Shown here: positions 1 to 6,221 of the stretch, piece by piece
Layout of the letters: each line of letters starts with the position of its first letter
Numbering within the stretch: the stretch's first letter is position 1
Assembly: GCA_902495525.1 (NCBI GenBank)
Contig: CABUXL010000030.1
Location: 1-20,182, forward strand
DNA length: 20,182 bases
Direction: 5' to 3'
DNA from: an uncultured Collinsella sp.
Lineage (GTDB): Bacteria > Actinomycetota > Coriobacteriia > Coriobacteriales > Coriobacteriaceae
Program-made: the position numbers and the translations under genes
The notes under the pieces: model-generated
The model's input: the letters and a program-made list of their open reading frames with translations, nothing else
What the model was told of the DNA's origin: nothing
Databases searched by the model: none

Positions 1-2
1 TA

Positions 3-110
3 AGGAGGGCCTACGAGGCGTGGGTCGAGGCGGGGCTCCCGCTCAATTGGGACAGGCAAGCCTTCGAGGCCGAGCGCAAAATGGATTCTAAAAAACACCT
101 TGCCAAATAG
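3..110 (+). CDS. C-terminal fragment of an unrecognised protein (5' end outside window)
   Basis: An open frame enters from the left edge (first full codon at base 3) and ends at TAG 108-110. The 35 visible residues are amphipathic and protein-like: Trp residues in AWVEAGLPLNWD, an acidic/basic stretch FEAERK, and a lysine-rich tail ending KKHLAK. The other two forward frames are stopped at bases 1-3 and by 95. It converges on the metal ATPase gene, with a hairpin between the two stops. I do not recognise the family from so short a tail. The only claim is that this is the end of a real gene. Confidence 0.5.
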   Translation, partial: RRAYEAWVEAGLPLNWDRQAFEAERKMDSKKHLAK

Positions 111-122
111 GAGCGTCAGCGC

Positions 123-169
123 GAGGCCCGCCTCTCCGTTGCTCCGCAGGAGCAGGAAAGACGGGCCTC
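123..169. terminator. Hairpin between convergent genes, possible bidirectional terminator
   Basis: Perfect 8-bp arms GAGGCCCG (123-130) and CGGGCCTC (162-169) enclose a second hairpin, GCTCC-GCA-GGAGC (141-153). The structure sits between two genes whose ends face each other (stops at 110 and 226), which is the expected place for a shared terminator. Neither strand shows a clear T-run after the stem, so termination is an inference. Confidence 0.4.
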
Positions 170-225
170 ATGCGCGAGGACGTTTTCAAAACCAAGCCCG
201 GTCCCGGCCGGACAGCCCACGAACG

Positions 226-2178
226 CTACAGGTTCTTGACACCCATCGCGCGCATGGCGTTCAGGATGGCGATGATCGCCACGCCTACGTCGCCGAACAC
301 GGCAAGCCACATGTTGGCGATGCCGAGCGCCGCAAGCACCAGAATCAGCAACTTAATGCCCAGCGCAAAGATGATGTTCTGCCAAACAATCGACATGGTC
401 TTGCGCGCCACGCGGATCGCGCGGGAGATGTTGGACGGCTTGTCATCCATGAGCACGACGTCCGCCGCCTCAATTGCGGCGTCCGAGCCCATAGCGCCCA
501 TGGCGATGCCCACATCGGCGCGCGTGAGCACGGGTGCGTCGTTGATACCGTCGCCGACAAAGGCGAGCTTGCCCTTGCCGCTTTCGGCTGCCAGCAGCGC
601 TTCAACACGCTCGACCTTGTCGCCCGGCAGCAGCTGCGCGTGGAACTCGTCGAGCCCCAGCCGCTTGGCCACCGCAGCAGCCACTTCCTCGCGGTCGCCC
701 GTGAGCATGACGGTGCGCTTGACGCCGGCGGCGTGCAGGTCGCGGATCGTCTGCTCTGCATCGGCCTTTATGGTGTCGGCAATTACAATGTGGCCGGCAT
801 AGATGCCATCGACTAGCACGTGGAGGATGGTGCCGACGACCTCGCAATCGGGCGCTTCGACTCCGGCCGCGGCGAGCATCTTTGCGTTGCCAACGACGAC
901 GTGCTTGCCGTCGATGGTTGCCGTCACGCCGTGGCCCGCGTCGTTGGCGGAGTTGCTAACGCGCTTGGGGTCGACCTCGCCCTGGTAGGCGACACGTACG
1001 GACTGCGCGATGGGGTGATCGGAGAACGACTCAGCAAGGGCTGCGACTTCGAGCAACGACTGCTCGGTATAGCCGGCCTCGGGGTGTACCGCGACCACCG
1101 AGAACGTGCCGTTGGTGAGGGTGCCCGTCTTGTCAAAGACGACGGTGTCCACGTCGGCGAGCGTCTCGAGGTAGTTAGAACCCTTGATGAGAACGCCCAG
1201 CTTGGACGCGCCGCCGATGCCGCCAAAGAAGCTGAGCGGGACGCTGATCACGAGCGCGCACGGGCAGCTGACGACCAGGAAAGTCAGGCCGCGCAGGATC
1301 CAGTCGGACCAGGCGCCGGTGACCAAGCCGCCGCCGAGCGCGAGTACCGCGGCAGCGCCGGTGACGGCGGGCGTGTAGATGCGGGCAAAGCGCGTGATGA
1401 AGTTCTCGGTGCGCGCCTTCTTTTCGCTGGCGTTTTCTACGAGCTCCAGGACGCGCGCGACGGTGGACTCGCCAAAGGGCTTGGTGGTGCGCACGTGGAT
1501 GAGCCCCGTCATGTTGATGCAGCCGCTGATGATATCGTCTCCGGTTTTGGCCGGGCGGGGGACCGACTCACCGGTAAGGGCGGCGGTGTCGAGCTGGGTT
1601 TCGCCTTCGACGATGACGCCGTCGATGGGCACGCGCTCGCCGGGCTTGACCACAATCACGGTGCCGACGGCGATGTCATCGGGGAAGACCTGTTCGAGCG
1701 TGCCGTCGGGTTGCTCGACGTTGGCGTAGTCGGGTGCGATGTCCATCATGGCACTGATCGACTTGCGGCTCTTGCCCACGGCGTACGCCTGAAACAGCTC
1801 GCCGACCTGGTAGAACAGCATGACGGCGGCGCCTTCGGCCATGTGCGGGTCGGTATCGGGGAAGAGCACCATGGCAAACGCGCCGATGGTCGCGACTGCC
1901 ATAAGGAAACTCTCGTCGAAGGCCTTGCCGCGGCGGATGTTATTGAATGCCTTTTGCAGCACGTCGTAGCCGGCAATCAAAAACGGTATGAGGAACAGCA
2001 TAAAGCTGGCGTAGATGTCGCCCGGGGTACCGAATGCGGCGGTGAGGGTGCCGAACTCATCGAGGGCGTACACCACGGCAAAAATGCCCAGCGCTACCAG
2101 GATGCGGTTGCGCTTATGCTCGAGTGACTCTTTCTTCTTGCGCTTCTTCTTTTTCTTCTTGGGGTCGGCGGTGGCCAT
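226..2178 (-). CDS. Heavy-metal translocating P1B-type ATPase (Zn/Cd/Pb exporter)
   Basis: 650-residue membrane pump that exports divalent soft metals at the expense of ATP. Seen motifs: TGES at 202-205 (actuator domain), membrane metal site CPC at 305-307, phosphorylation motif DKTGT at 349-353 (phospho-Asp349), SDHP at 386-389, GDGIND at 542-547. Lys609 and the DVG at 630-632 in the last two membrane segments, together with CPC, fit the P1B-2 (Zn/Cd/Pb) subgroup rather than copper pumps. The start is ATG at 2178, preceded by GGGAGG; an ORF reading further upstream would run through the operator. The usual N-terminal HMA domain is absent; instead there is a Lys/Arg-rich tail at residues 7-16. 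A free HMA protein is encoded 100 bases upstream. An ArsR-type operator lies between the two genes. Family certain; metal specificity inferred. Confidence 0.95.
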   Translation of the reverse strand: MATADPKKKKKKRKKKESLEHKRNRILVALGIFAVVYALDEFGTLTAAFGTPGDIYASFMLFLIPFLIAGYDVLQKAFNNIRRGKAFDESFLMAVATIGAFAMVLFPDTDPHMAEGAAVMLFYQVGELFQAYAVGKSRKSISAMMDIAPDYANVEQPDGTLEQVFPDDIAVGTVIVVKPGERVPIDGVIVEGETQLDTAALTGESVPRPAKTGDDIISGCINMTGLIHVRTTKPFGESTVARVLELVENASEKKARTENFITRFARIYTPAVTGAAAVLALGGGLVTGAWSDWILRGLTFLVVSCPCALVISVPLSFFGGIGGASKLGVLIKGSNYLETLADVDTVVFDKTGTLTNGTFSVVAVHPEAGYTEQSLLEVAALAESFSDHPIAQSVRVAYQGEVDPKRVSNSANDAGHGVTATIDGKHVVVGNAKMLAAAGVEAPDCEVVGTILHVLVDGIYAGHIVIADTIKADAEQTIRDLHAAGVKRTVMLTGDREEVAAAVAKRLGLDEFHAQLLPGDKVERVEALLAAESGKGKLAFVGDGINDAPVLTRADVGIAMGAMGSDAAIEAADVVLMDDKPSNISRAIRVARKTMSIVWQNIIFALGIKLLILVLAALGIANMWLAVFGDVGVAIIAILNAMRAMGVKNL

Positions 2179-2200
2179 GACTCGTATCCTCCCATTTGAA

Positions 2201-2222
2201 TATATGAACACTCGCTCATATA
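2201..2222. promoter_or_regulatory. ArsR/SmtB-type operator in front of the metal ATPase
   Basis: Perfect 7-bp dyad TATATGA (2201-2207) / TCATATA (2216-2222) with 8 bases between. It shares ATATGA-N8-TCATAT with the two dyads upstream of the arsR gene (2941 and 2976). It lies 22 bases upstream of the ATPase start and just 5' of its ribosome-binding site, so a bound repressor would control the ATPase separately from the arsR promoter. The TGAACA half-site matches the type known for Zn/Cd-sensing SmtB-family repressors. Confidence 0.75.
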
Positions 2223-2278
2223 ATTTCGCGAGCAAAGGCAGCGGCAATCGCGGCCTTGCAGGTTGGCGTAAACCTGGG

Positions 2279-2497
2279 CTAGAGAATGATCTCGCAGTCC
2301 GGCTCGGCGTCGGCCGTAAACTCTACAACGCGGTTGAGCACCTCGTCGAACTCAGCATCATCAGCCTCGAGCGTCAGCTTCTGGGTCATAAAGTTGACGG
2401 ACACGGATTTGACGCCCTCGAGCTTGGCCAGCTCGTCCTGAAGCTCACGCGCGCAGTTGGCGCAGTCGATCTCGTCGAGTTTAAACTGCTTTTTCAT
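2279..2497 (-). CDS. Small HMA-domain metallochaperone
   Basis: 72-residue soluble protein consisting of a single heavy-metal-associated (HMA, ferredoxin-like) domain. The metal-binding loop is DCANCA (CxxC, Cys12 and Cys15), followed by the LxGVKSVSVNF strand pattern usual in these domains. The start ATG is preceded by AAAGGAA at good spacing. It sits between arsR and the metal ATPase on the same strand. Because the ATPase lacks its own N-terminal HMA domain, this protein probably does that job in trans, either delivering metal to the pump or acting as a regulatory domain. Acidic residues after the CxxC (DDAEFDE) fit Zn/Cd-type rather than Cu-type HMA domains, but that is an inference. Confidence 0.9.
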   Translation of the reverse strand: MKKQFKLDEIDCANCARELQDELAKLEGVKSVSVNFMTQKLTLEADDAEFDEVLNRVVEFTADAEPDCEIIL

Positions 2498-2560
2498 GGT
2501 GGGTTCCTTTCTCTGTATTTGCGGCTTGGGTGCAGGCCGCGCTGGTACCGTGGTTGGTCG

Positions 2561-2926
2561 CTATTCGCAGATATGGCTCATGCCCTGGTTGAGCATGGTG
2601 TAGACGTGGTCGTCGGCGAGCGAGTATAGGATATTGCGCCCGTCGCGCCGGAATTTAACCAGGTGCGACTGCTTGAGTGTGCGCAGCTGGTGCGACACCG
2701 CGGACTGCGAGGTTTCGGTCGCTTCGGCGATGTCTGCCACGCAGAGCTCGCGGCCCATGAGGGCGTAAAGGATCTTGATGCGCGTGGTGTCGCTGAAGAC
2801 CTTGAACAGGTCGGCGAGGTCGTAGAGAAGCTCCTCGTCGGGAAGGTCCTCGGGCGAGCAGGTGGTGGGGATCGCGGGTTCGGTGGCCTCGATGTCGGGT
2901 TTCGTTTCATCAACGCGGATGCTCAT
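2561..2926 (-). CDS. ArsR/SmtB-family metal-sensing repressor
   Basis: 121-residue winged-helix repressor. Dimer and DNA-binding core: FSDTTRIKILYAL (44-56), ELCVADIAE, and the recognition helix SQSAVSHQLRTLKQ (73-86). The C-terminal helix reads D105-x-H107-x10-H118-x2-E121, the alpha5 metal-site spacing of the Zn(II) sensors SmtB and CzrA. There is also Cys62 in ELCV and Cys23 in the N-terminal arm, positions where the alpha3N-site sensors (CadC type) keep cysteines, though the second Cys of the CxC is Ala. It is first in its transcription unit and lies directly behind two matching operators, so autoregulation is expected. The function is most likely Zn/Cd-responsive derepression of the HMA protein and the ATPase. 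Confidence 0.93.
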   Translation of the reverse strand: MSIRVDETKPDIEATEPAIPTTCSPEDLPDEELLYDLADLFKVFSDTTRIKILYALMGRELCVADIAEATETSQSAVSHQLRTLKQSHLVKFRRDGRNILYSLADDHVYTMLNQGMSHICE

Positions 2927-2940
2927 TGCAATATCCTTTC

Positions 2941-2960
2941 ATATGAACATGCGCTCATAT
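2941..2960. promoter_or_regulatory. ArsR-type operator 1 of the arsR promoter
   Basis: ATATGAACATGCGCTCATAT: 6-bp inverted ends ATATGA / TCATAT with 8 bases between. It lies between the predicted -10 box and the arsR start codon, so it covers the transcription start region. It is the reverse complement of operator 2 except for one base. Confidence 0.75.
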
Positions 2961-2972
2961 AATTTACTTTCG

Positions 2973-3000
2973 ATTATATGAGTGCATGTTCATATGTCAA
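2973..3000 (-). promoter_or_regulatory. arsR promoter with an embedded operator (operator 2)
   Basis: Reading the minus strand, TTGACA (3000-2995) and TATAAT (2978-2973) are both perfect consensus boxes with a 16-base spacer. Nearly the whole spacer is the dyad ATATGAGTGCATGTTCATAT (2976-2995). A repressor bound here would exclude RNA polymerase. This is one of the clearest promoters in the window. Confidence 0.85.
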
Positions 3001-3274
3001 TACAATTTGCGTTAATTTCGATGACTGCTTGCCGCCTCTGCGATTTTCTGTGGGTTGTGGGTTGGGAGACATCGACGCAATGCTCGCCAACATATTTCGA
3101 GATGTTCGGCTAGCATGCTAAGAAAGCCACCTTGAGAAGCATTAGAACTGTTCATATTTGTACTTTATCGTGTCAAATACCGCGAGAATCAGTTCTTCCT
3201 CTACGGGAGTTTCTGCAGAATCAGTTTTATCTAAAGTTATATTGAGCATTGCTGCAGCCAATCTGGCACATCGG

Positions 3275-3305
3275 TGGCCGAATAAGTCGAAAAATGTAGG
3301 TGGAC
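3275..3305 (+). repeat. 31-bp dispersed repeat, copy 1
   Basis: The element TGGCCGAA-TAA-G-TCG-AAAAATGTAGGTGG lies just past the 3' end of the nuclease-like gene. It matches copy 2 (4904-4934) at 28 of 31 positions in the same orientation. The surrounding gene-free stretch 3001-3322 otherwise holds only the upstream part of the arsR promoter region, a small dyad (AACAT/ATGTT, about 3090-3106) and a 10-bp palindrome TAGCATGCTA at 3111-3120. Confidence 0.7.
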
Positions 3306-3322
3306 ATCCGCAGAGATCGCCT

Positions 3323-4531
3323 TTAGAAGAGCGAATTCTCAATTAGATCAATAATCGTGTCGTCTTCCGTGCGGTTTTCATCGATTTTTGCGAACATGTC
3401 GCATTCCCAAGCCCCATTGATTTCCTCAGCAAGGGCCCCGACGTGTTGCATGTCGTCGGGTTCGGGCACATCGTTGATGCTCGGGTCATCAGCTTGCGGA
3501 TATTGGCTTGCAATTTCGCGCTTGGCGGCCTCTTCTTCTTTGAGTGTCTCCAGGACGCGGCGACCGTATTCGAAGTAGCGCCGCAAGACAAATTGACGAA
3601 GAGTTTCTTGCAGGATGGCGAAGTTATCCGGGAGTCGACCGGGCCATATCTTCTCGCGAATGCGAATCGCTTCCATGACCCGTTTAAAAGCGGACTGCTT
3701 GAAAAACGAATGACGATTAACTGTGATAACGGCATATCCCATGTTTCGCAGCGTGTTTCGGCGCTCCTCGTCAATTGATTGCTGCTCGGGTTCGTCGTGG
3801 TAAAAGCCGTTGTATTCGATATCGGTCATCGAATTTTCGAGCAGCGCGTCGAGGTAGAAAACCGTCCGTCGCGTTAGGGCGGCGTATCTTTTGGGGACTG
3901 GGATCGGATAATCCGTTTTGATAGCGCGTATGGCTAAGCCACCCATTGACTTGGGCATTGTCAGCATCATGACAAACGCCGTTTCGAGTGGGGAGCGACA
4001 GCCTTCGTGTACATAAGAAAGTGCCTTAAGTGCTTTATTAGATCCACGATACCCCGGTGCCTCTGAAAAGAAGGCTCTGAGCTCTTCAACGCTGGTTAGG
4101 GCTGGGCGCTCGCGATATTGAGTTTCGTCGGACGTTCCAAGCGCGTAGGAGCCGCAGATTTCAAAGTAATACTCAACGAGCTCCGAAAGGTTGAGGTCGG
4201 CTGTTGCTTCTAACGCGCACAGCTTGATATCGACGATGTAGACGTTCGGCTCGAGTTCTAGGTAGCTTTCTGCATCAAACGTATAGCGCGTGCAGTGGCA
4301 GATGCAGCCCTTGCGGTGCCTTTTGGCATTATTGGAAAACGTCAGCACATGGATACGTTCAGAATCGACATTCTTTCTGTTGAGCCATGCTCGTGCCGCT
4401 TCCAGGTCGGACGTGGTCGGCGCAGACACCCTGATCTTTTCCATAGGTATGGGACCGGTCGCGTAGCTTGCGAGCGAGTTGGCTGTTTGGTATACAGCGC
4501 GTGCCGTGGTATGTGACAGAATGATTCCCAT
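3323..4531 (-). CDS. AbiEi-like / DUF559-like nuclease-fold protein
   Basis: 402 residues if started at ATG 4531, just before GIILSHTTARAVYQ, where I recall members of this Coriobacteria protein family beginning. In-frame starts at 4561 and 4753 also exist, but none has a clear Shine-Dalgarno, and the 4753 start lies inside a repeat. The middle part (LTSVEELRAFFS, GSNKALKALSYV, GCRSPLETAFVMML) and the C-terminal FYLDALLENSMTDIEYNG...H followed by RNTLRNMGYAVITVNR resemble the DUF559/Vsr-like PD-(D/E)XK fold: Asp and Glu in the D-x(10)-E spacing, then an R-x(n)-L-x-x-x-G-(Y/I)-x-V stretch. A CxC-H motif (GCICHC) is present. About 100 acidic residues follow the nuclease-like part and are not typical. 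GC is visibly lower than in neighbouring genes, suggesting horizontal transfer. Catalytic activity and role are unknown; defence or toxin-antitoxin regulation are possibilities by family resemblance only. Confidence 0.7.
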   Translation of the reverse strand: MGIILSHTTARAVYQTANSLASYATGPIPMEKIRVSAPTTSDLEAARAWLNRKNVDSERIHVLTFSNNAKRHRKGCICHCTRYTFDAESYLELEPNVYIVDIKLCALEATADLNLSELVEYYFEICGSYALGTSDETQYRERPALTSVEELRAFFSEAPGYRGSNKALKALSYVHEGCRSPLETAFVMMLTMPKSMGGLAIRAIKTDYPIPVPKRYAALTRRTVFYLDALLENSMTDIEYNGFYHDEPEQQSIDEERRNTLRNMGYAVITVNRHSFFKQSAFKRVMEAIRIREKIWPGRLPDNFAILQETLRQFVLRRYFEYGRRVLETLKEEEAAKREIASQYPQADDPSINDVPEPDDMQHVGALAEEINGAWECDMFAKIDENRTEDDTIIDLIENSLF

Positions 4532-4563
4532 ACGCGCATGATGGCATAGCGGACGCCGCATAC

Positions 4564-4579
4564 GCCCGAAACTTCGGGC
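4564..4579 (-). other. Tight hairpin in the leader of the nuclease-like gene
   Basis: Perfect 7-bp arms GCCCGAA (4564-4570) and TTCGGGC (4573-4579) with a 2-base centre. On the minus strand it ends two bases before the ATG at 4561 and 32 bases before the ATG at 4531. If translation starts at either codon the hairpin would lie in the leader, where it could limit ribosome access. No T-run follows. Confidence 0.4.
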
Positions 4580-4740
4580 AACGGTATTGGGGCGCGGCTT
4601 ATCTTCTGCGAACGGTGGGTTTTTGAGCTGTCGTATTGAGGGAGCAGCTTTGGCTGGGGAGGTTTCTGCCGGCTGCCCCTTTTTGATGAACTTTAGTTGC
4701 GGATTCGTAGCTTCTAAGCGTTTTTGCCGACCGCTCAGAT

Positions 4741-4771
4741 GCCTCACCAACATAATTTGAGTTATTCGGCC
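4741..4771 (-). repeat. 31-bp dispersed repeat, copy 3 (inverted)
   Basis: On the minus strand GGCCGAATAACTCAAATTATG... matches copy 2 at 24 of 31 positions. It is inverted relative to copies 1 and 2 and overlaps the most distal possible start codon (4753) of the nuclease-like gene. Confidence 0.5.
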
Positions 4772-4903
4772 TTATCCTATACAAATGGTGCGATCGCAAC
4801 GTCCTATTCGAATTGATTCAGGTAGATTTATGGGGCTTGGTTGCGAAATTAAGGCGATTTTAGCTTCGATTGCGGTTCAAGGGGCCTTGACTAGTGGTTC
4901 AGC

Positions 4904-4934
4904 TGGCCGAACAACTCGAAAAATGTAGGTGGGC
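4904..4934 (+). repeat. 31-bp dispersed repeat, copy 2
   Basis: Second copy of the element (TGGCCGAACAACTCG then AAAAATGTAGGTGGGC), 28 of 31 identical to copy 1 and in the same orientation. Copies 1 and 2 bracket the nuclease-like gene. The gene-free stretch 4754-5081 holds copy 3, copy 2 and the terminator at 4981, and no other coding signal that I can support. Confidence 0.7.
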
Positions 4935-4980
4935 CAACCTGCCGACTATGTGAAGCACGCGTATTTGCTCGTTTTGATGA

Positions 4981-5016
4981 AAACTAGGGTGCAGCCATAA
5001 GGCTGCGCCCTAGTTT
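4981..5016. terminator. Strong hairpin terminator after the exonuclease gene
   Basis: 16-bp stem AAACTAGGGTGCAGCC (4981-4996) / GGCTGCGCCCTAGTTT (5001-5016) with an ATAA loop and only one G-T pair. The A/T ends of the stem supply the T-tract on either strand. It lies 66 bases past the stop of the minus-strand exonuclease gene. Confidence 0.8.
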
Positions 5017-5081
5017 ACTGCGTGTCGGTGTGCCCAGACGGATTGCGCTGTGCCTGGCAGGCGCTCCCGCAGATGGATCGG

Positions 5082-6050
5082 TTATTTCGCGAATAGGTTC
5101 TTGAGGTTGAACTCGGCTTGGACGGTGCGGAGCATGAGGTCGGTGTCGTCCAGGCCCAGATGCTGCTCGTTGGCGTCGGCGGCGAGGGTTCCACGGCGGC
5201 GCGCCCAGTTCTCGAGCGCAGCGGGGGCGGACTCGCGGGGGAGCGAGCGCACGTCGGCGTCCAAGCTGCGGCAAATCTGGCGCGAGTCGATGACGATAAT
5301 CTTACCCGCGCGGCGTGCCTCGGCGTAGCCGTCCAGGTGGATCTTGAACCAGCTGTCCTCAAAGGCGGCGTTGTGTGCCATGTACGGGTACTTCTTCATA
5401 AGCTTGAGCAGCTGCTTTTGCAGCTCTTTGTTCTCGCGGAAGGGCGTTTTGCCGTCGATGTCGTCCCAGGTGATGTGGTGGATATTCGACAGCGGCACAT
5501 CCTCGCCGCGGTAGATATCGGGCAGGCCGCAGTAGTGTGCCTCGGCGTCATGCGGCACGGCGTCGCTGGTGAGATCCATGATCTCCCAGCCGACGTTGAT
5601 GATGTAGCCGCGCTCGGGTGCACGGCCGGTGGTCTCGATGTCGATGCCGAGCACCGTGCCCTGGATAGGCTTGCGGGCGTACGCCACGCCGAGCGCGTCG
5701 CGGTCGCCGCGGATCTCGCGCATGACGGACGCGGCGGTGCGCTTTTGCATCTTGCCGATGGCGGCGCAGGTGTCGGCATCGGACAGACCGCGCGAAAGCG
5801 TCGCGGGCGTCACGTTGCGTAGACGCGCCTCGCCGATCTGGTCGCACAGGTCGCGGTTGCGGTCGGCCAGGTCGCGCACGGTGGCAAAGTCGAAGCCGGG
5901 GTCGCCCTCAGCGGTAAAGTACTCGGTTTCGAGCACCTTGAGGGCCTCTTCGCCCTTCTGGCGCTCGGACTCCATGGCACCGTGATCGCCATAGATAAAC
6001 ATGGGGATAAACGGCTGGCGCTCGTATTCGAGTGCTTGCGAAACGTTCAT
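5082..6050 (-). CDS. DEDDh-family 3'-5' exonuclease with an uncharacterised N-terminal region
   Basis: 322-residue cytoplasmic protein. The exonuclease domain spans about 133-312: Exo I motif GIDIETTG (Asp137, Glu139), Exo II HNAAFED (Asn227, Asp232), Exo III EQHLGLDD (His297, Asp302), which together give the DnaQ/RNase T-type DEDDh catalytic set that removes nucleotides from 3' ends using two metal ions. Residues 1-130 are a mostly charged helical region with no family I recognise. The start is ATG 6050 with AAGGAG six bases upstream, and a 6-bp hairpin (6069-6083) lies just before that site. It is transcribed alone, ends at the hairpin terminator at 4981, and is divergent from the metal exporter. 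Substrate (DNA or RNA) cannot be told from sequence. Confidence 0.88.
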   Translation of the reverse strand: MNVSQALEYERQPFIPMFIYGDHGAMESERQKGEEALKVLETEYFTAEGDPGFDFATVRDLADRNRDLCDQIGEARLRNVTPATLSRGLSDADTCAAIGKMQKRTAASVMREIRGDRDALGVAYARKPIQGTVLGIDIETTGRAPERGYIINVGWEIMDLTSDAVPHDAEAHYCGLPDIYRGEDVPLSNIHHITWDDIDGKTPFRENKELQKQLLKLMKKYPYMAHNAAFEDSWFKIHLDGYAEARRAGKIIVIDSRQICRSLDADVRSLPRESAPAALENWARRRGTLAADANEQHLGLDDTDLMLRTVQAEFNLKNLFAK

Positions 6051-6131
6051 AGGATGCTCCTTGGACGGGCCGCGTCGCGCGGCTCGGGGTTACTGAGTTG
6101 TGGCGAGATGATAGTTTACCATGGGCAACTA

Positions 6132-6159
6132 TTGGCACCGCGCCCGGGACAACTACAAT
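6132..6159 (+). promoter_or_regulatory. Predicted promoter of the metal exporter, with dyads either side
   Basis: TTGGCA (6132-6137) and TACAAT (6154-6159) with a 16-base spacer. The dyad ATAGTT (6111-6116) / AACTAT (6127-6132) touches the -35 box, and a second dyad CCTAG (6162-6166) / CTAGG (6174-6178) lies at the expected transcription start. Both are candidate operators in the divergent region shared with the exonuclease gene. No yybP-ykoY (Mn) riboswitch features were seen. Confidence 0.5.
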
Positions 6160-6221
6160 ACCCTAGTTGACCGCTAGGACTTTTACAATGCTGCCGAAAG
6201 ACACGAAAGGTTCCATCCGTC

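Noticed and set aside
100..847. Several long open frames on the + strand and other frames across the ATPase
   Set aside because: They lie opposite or inside a gene with clear P-type ATPase motifs; they are shadow frames of high-GC codon bias.
3142..3342. 66-residue minus-strand frame from TTG 3342 overlapping the nuclease-like gene end
   Set aside because: Weak start, overlaps the repeat, and its PPTFFDLFG stretch is repeat sequence. The third copy of the repeat has a stop in the corresponding frame, so coding is not supported.
4904..4980. Peptide frame reading GPPTFFELFGQLNH on the minus strand near copy 2
   Set aside because: No start codon in the open frame. The similarity to copy 1 reflects the DNA repeat. 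Differences at third codon positions are too few to argue for translation.
6051..6221. Possible Mn riboswitch before the exporter
   Set aside because: No yybP-ykoY core features are visible and the leader is short; only simple dyads are present.
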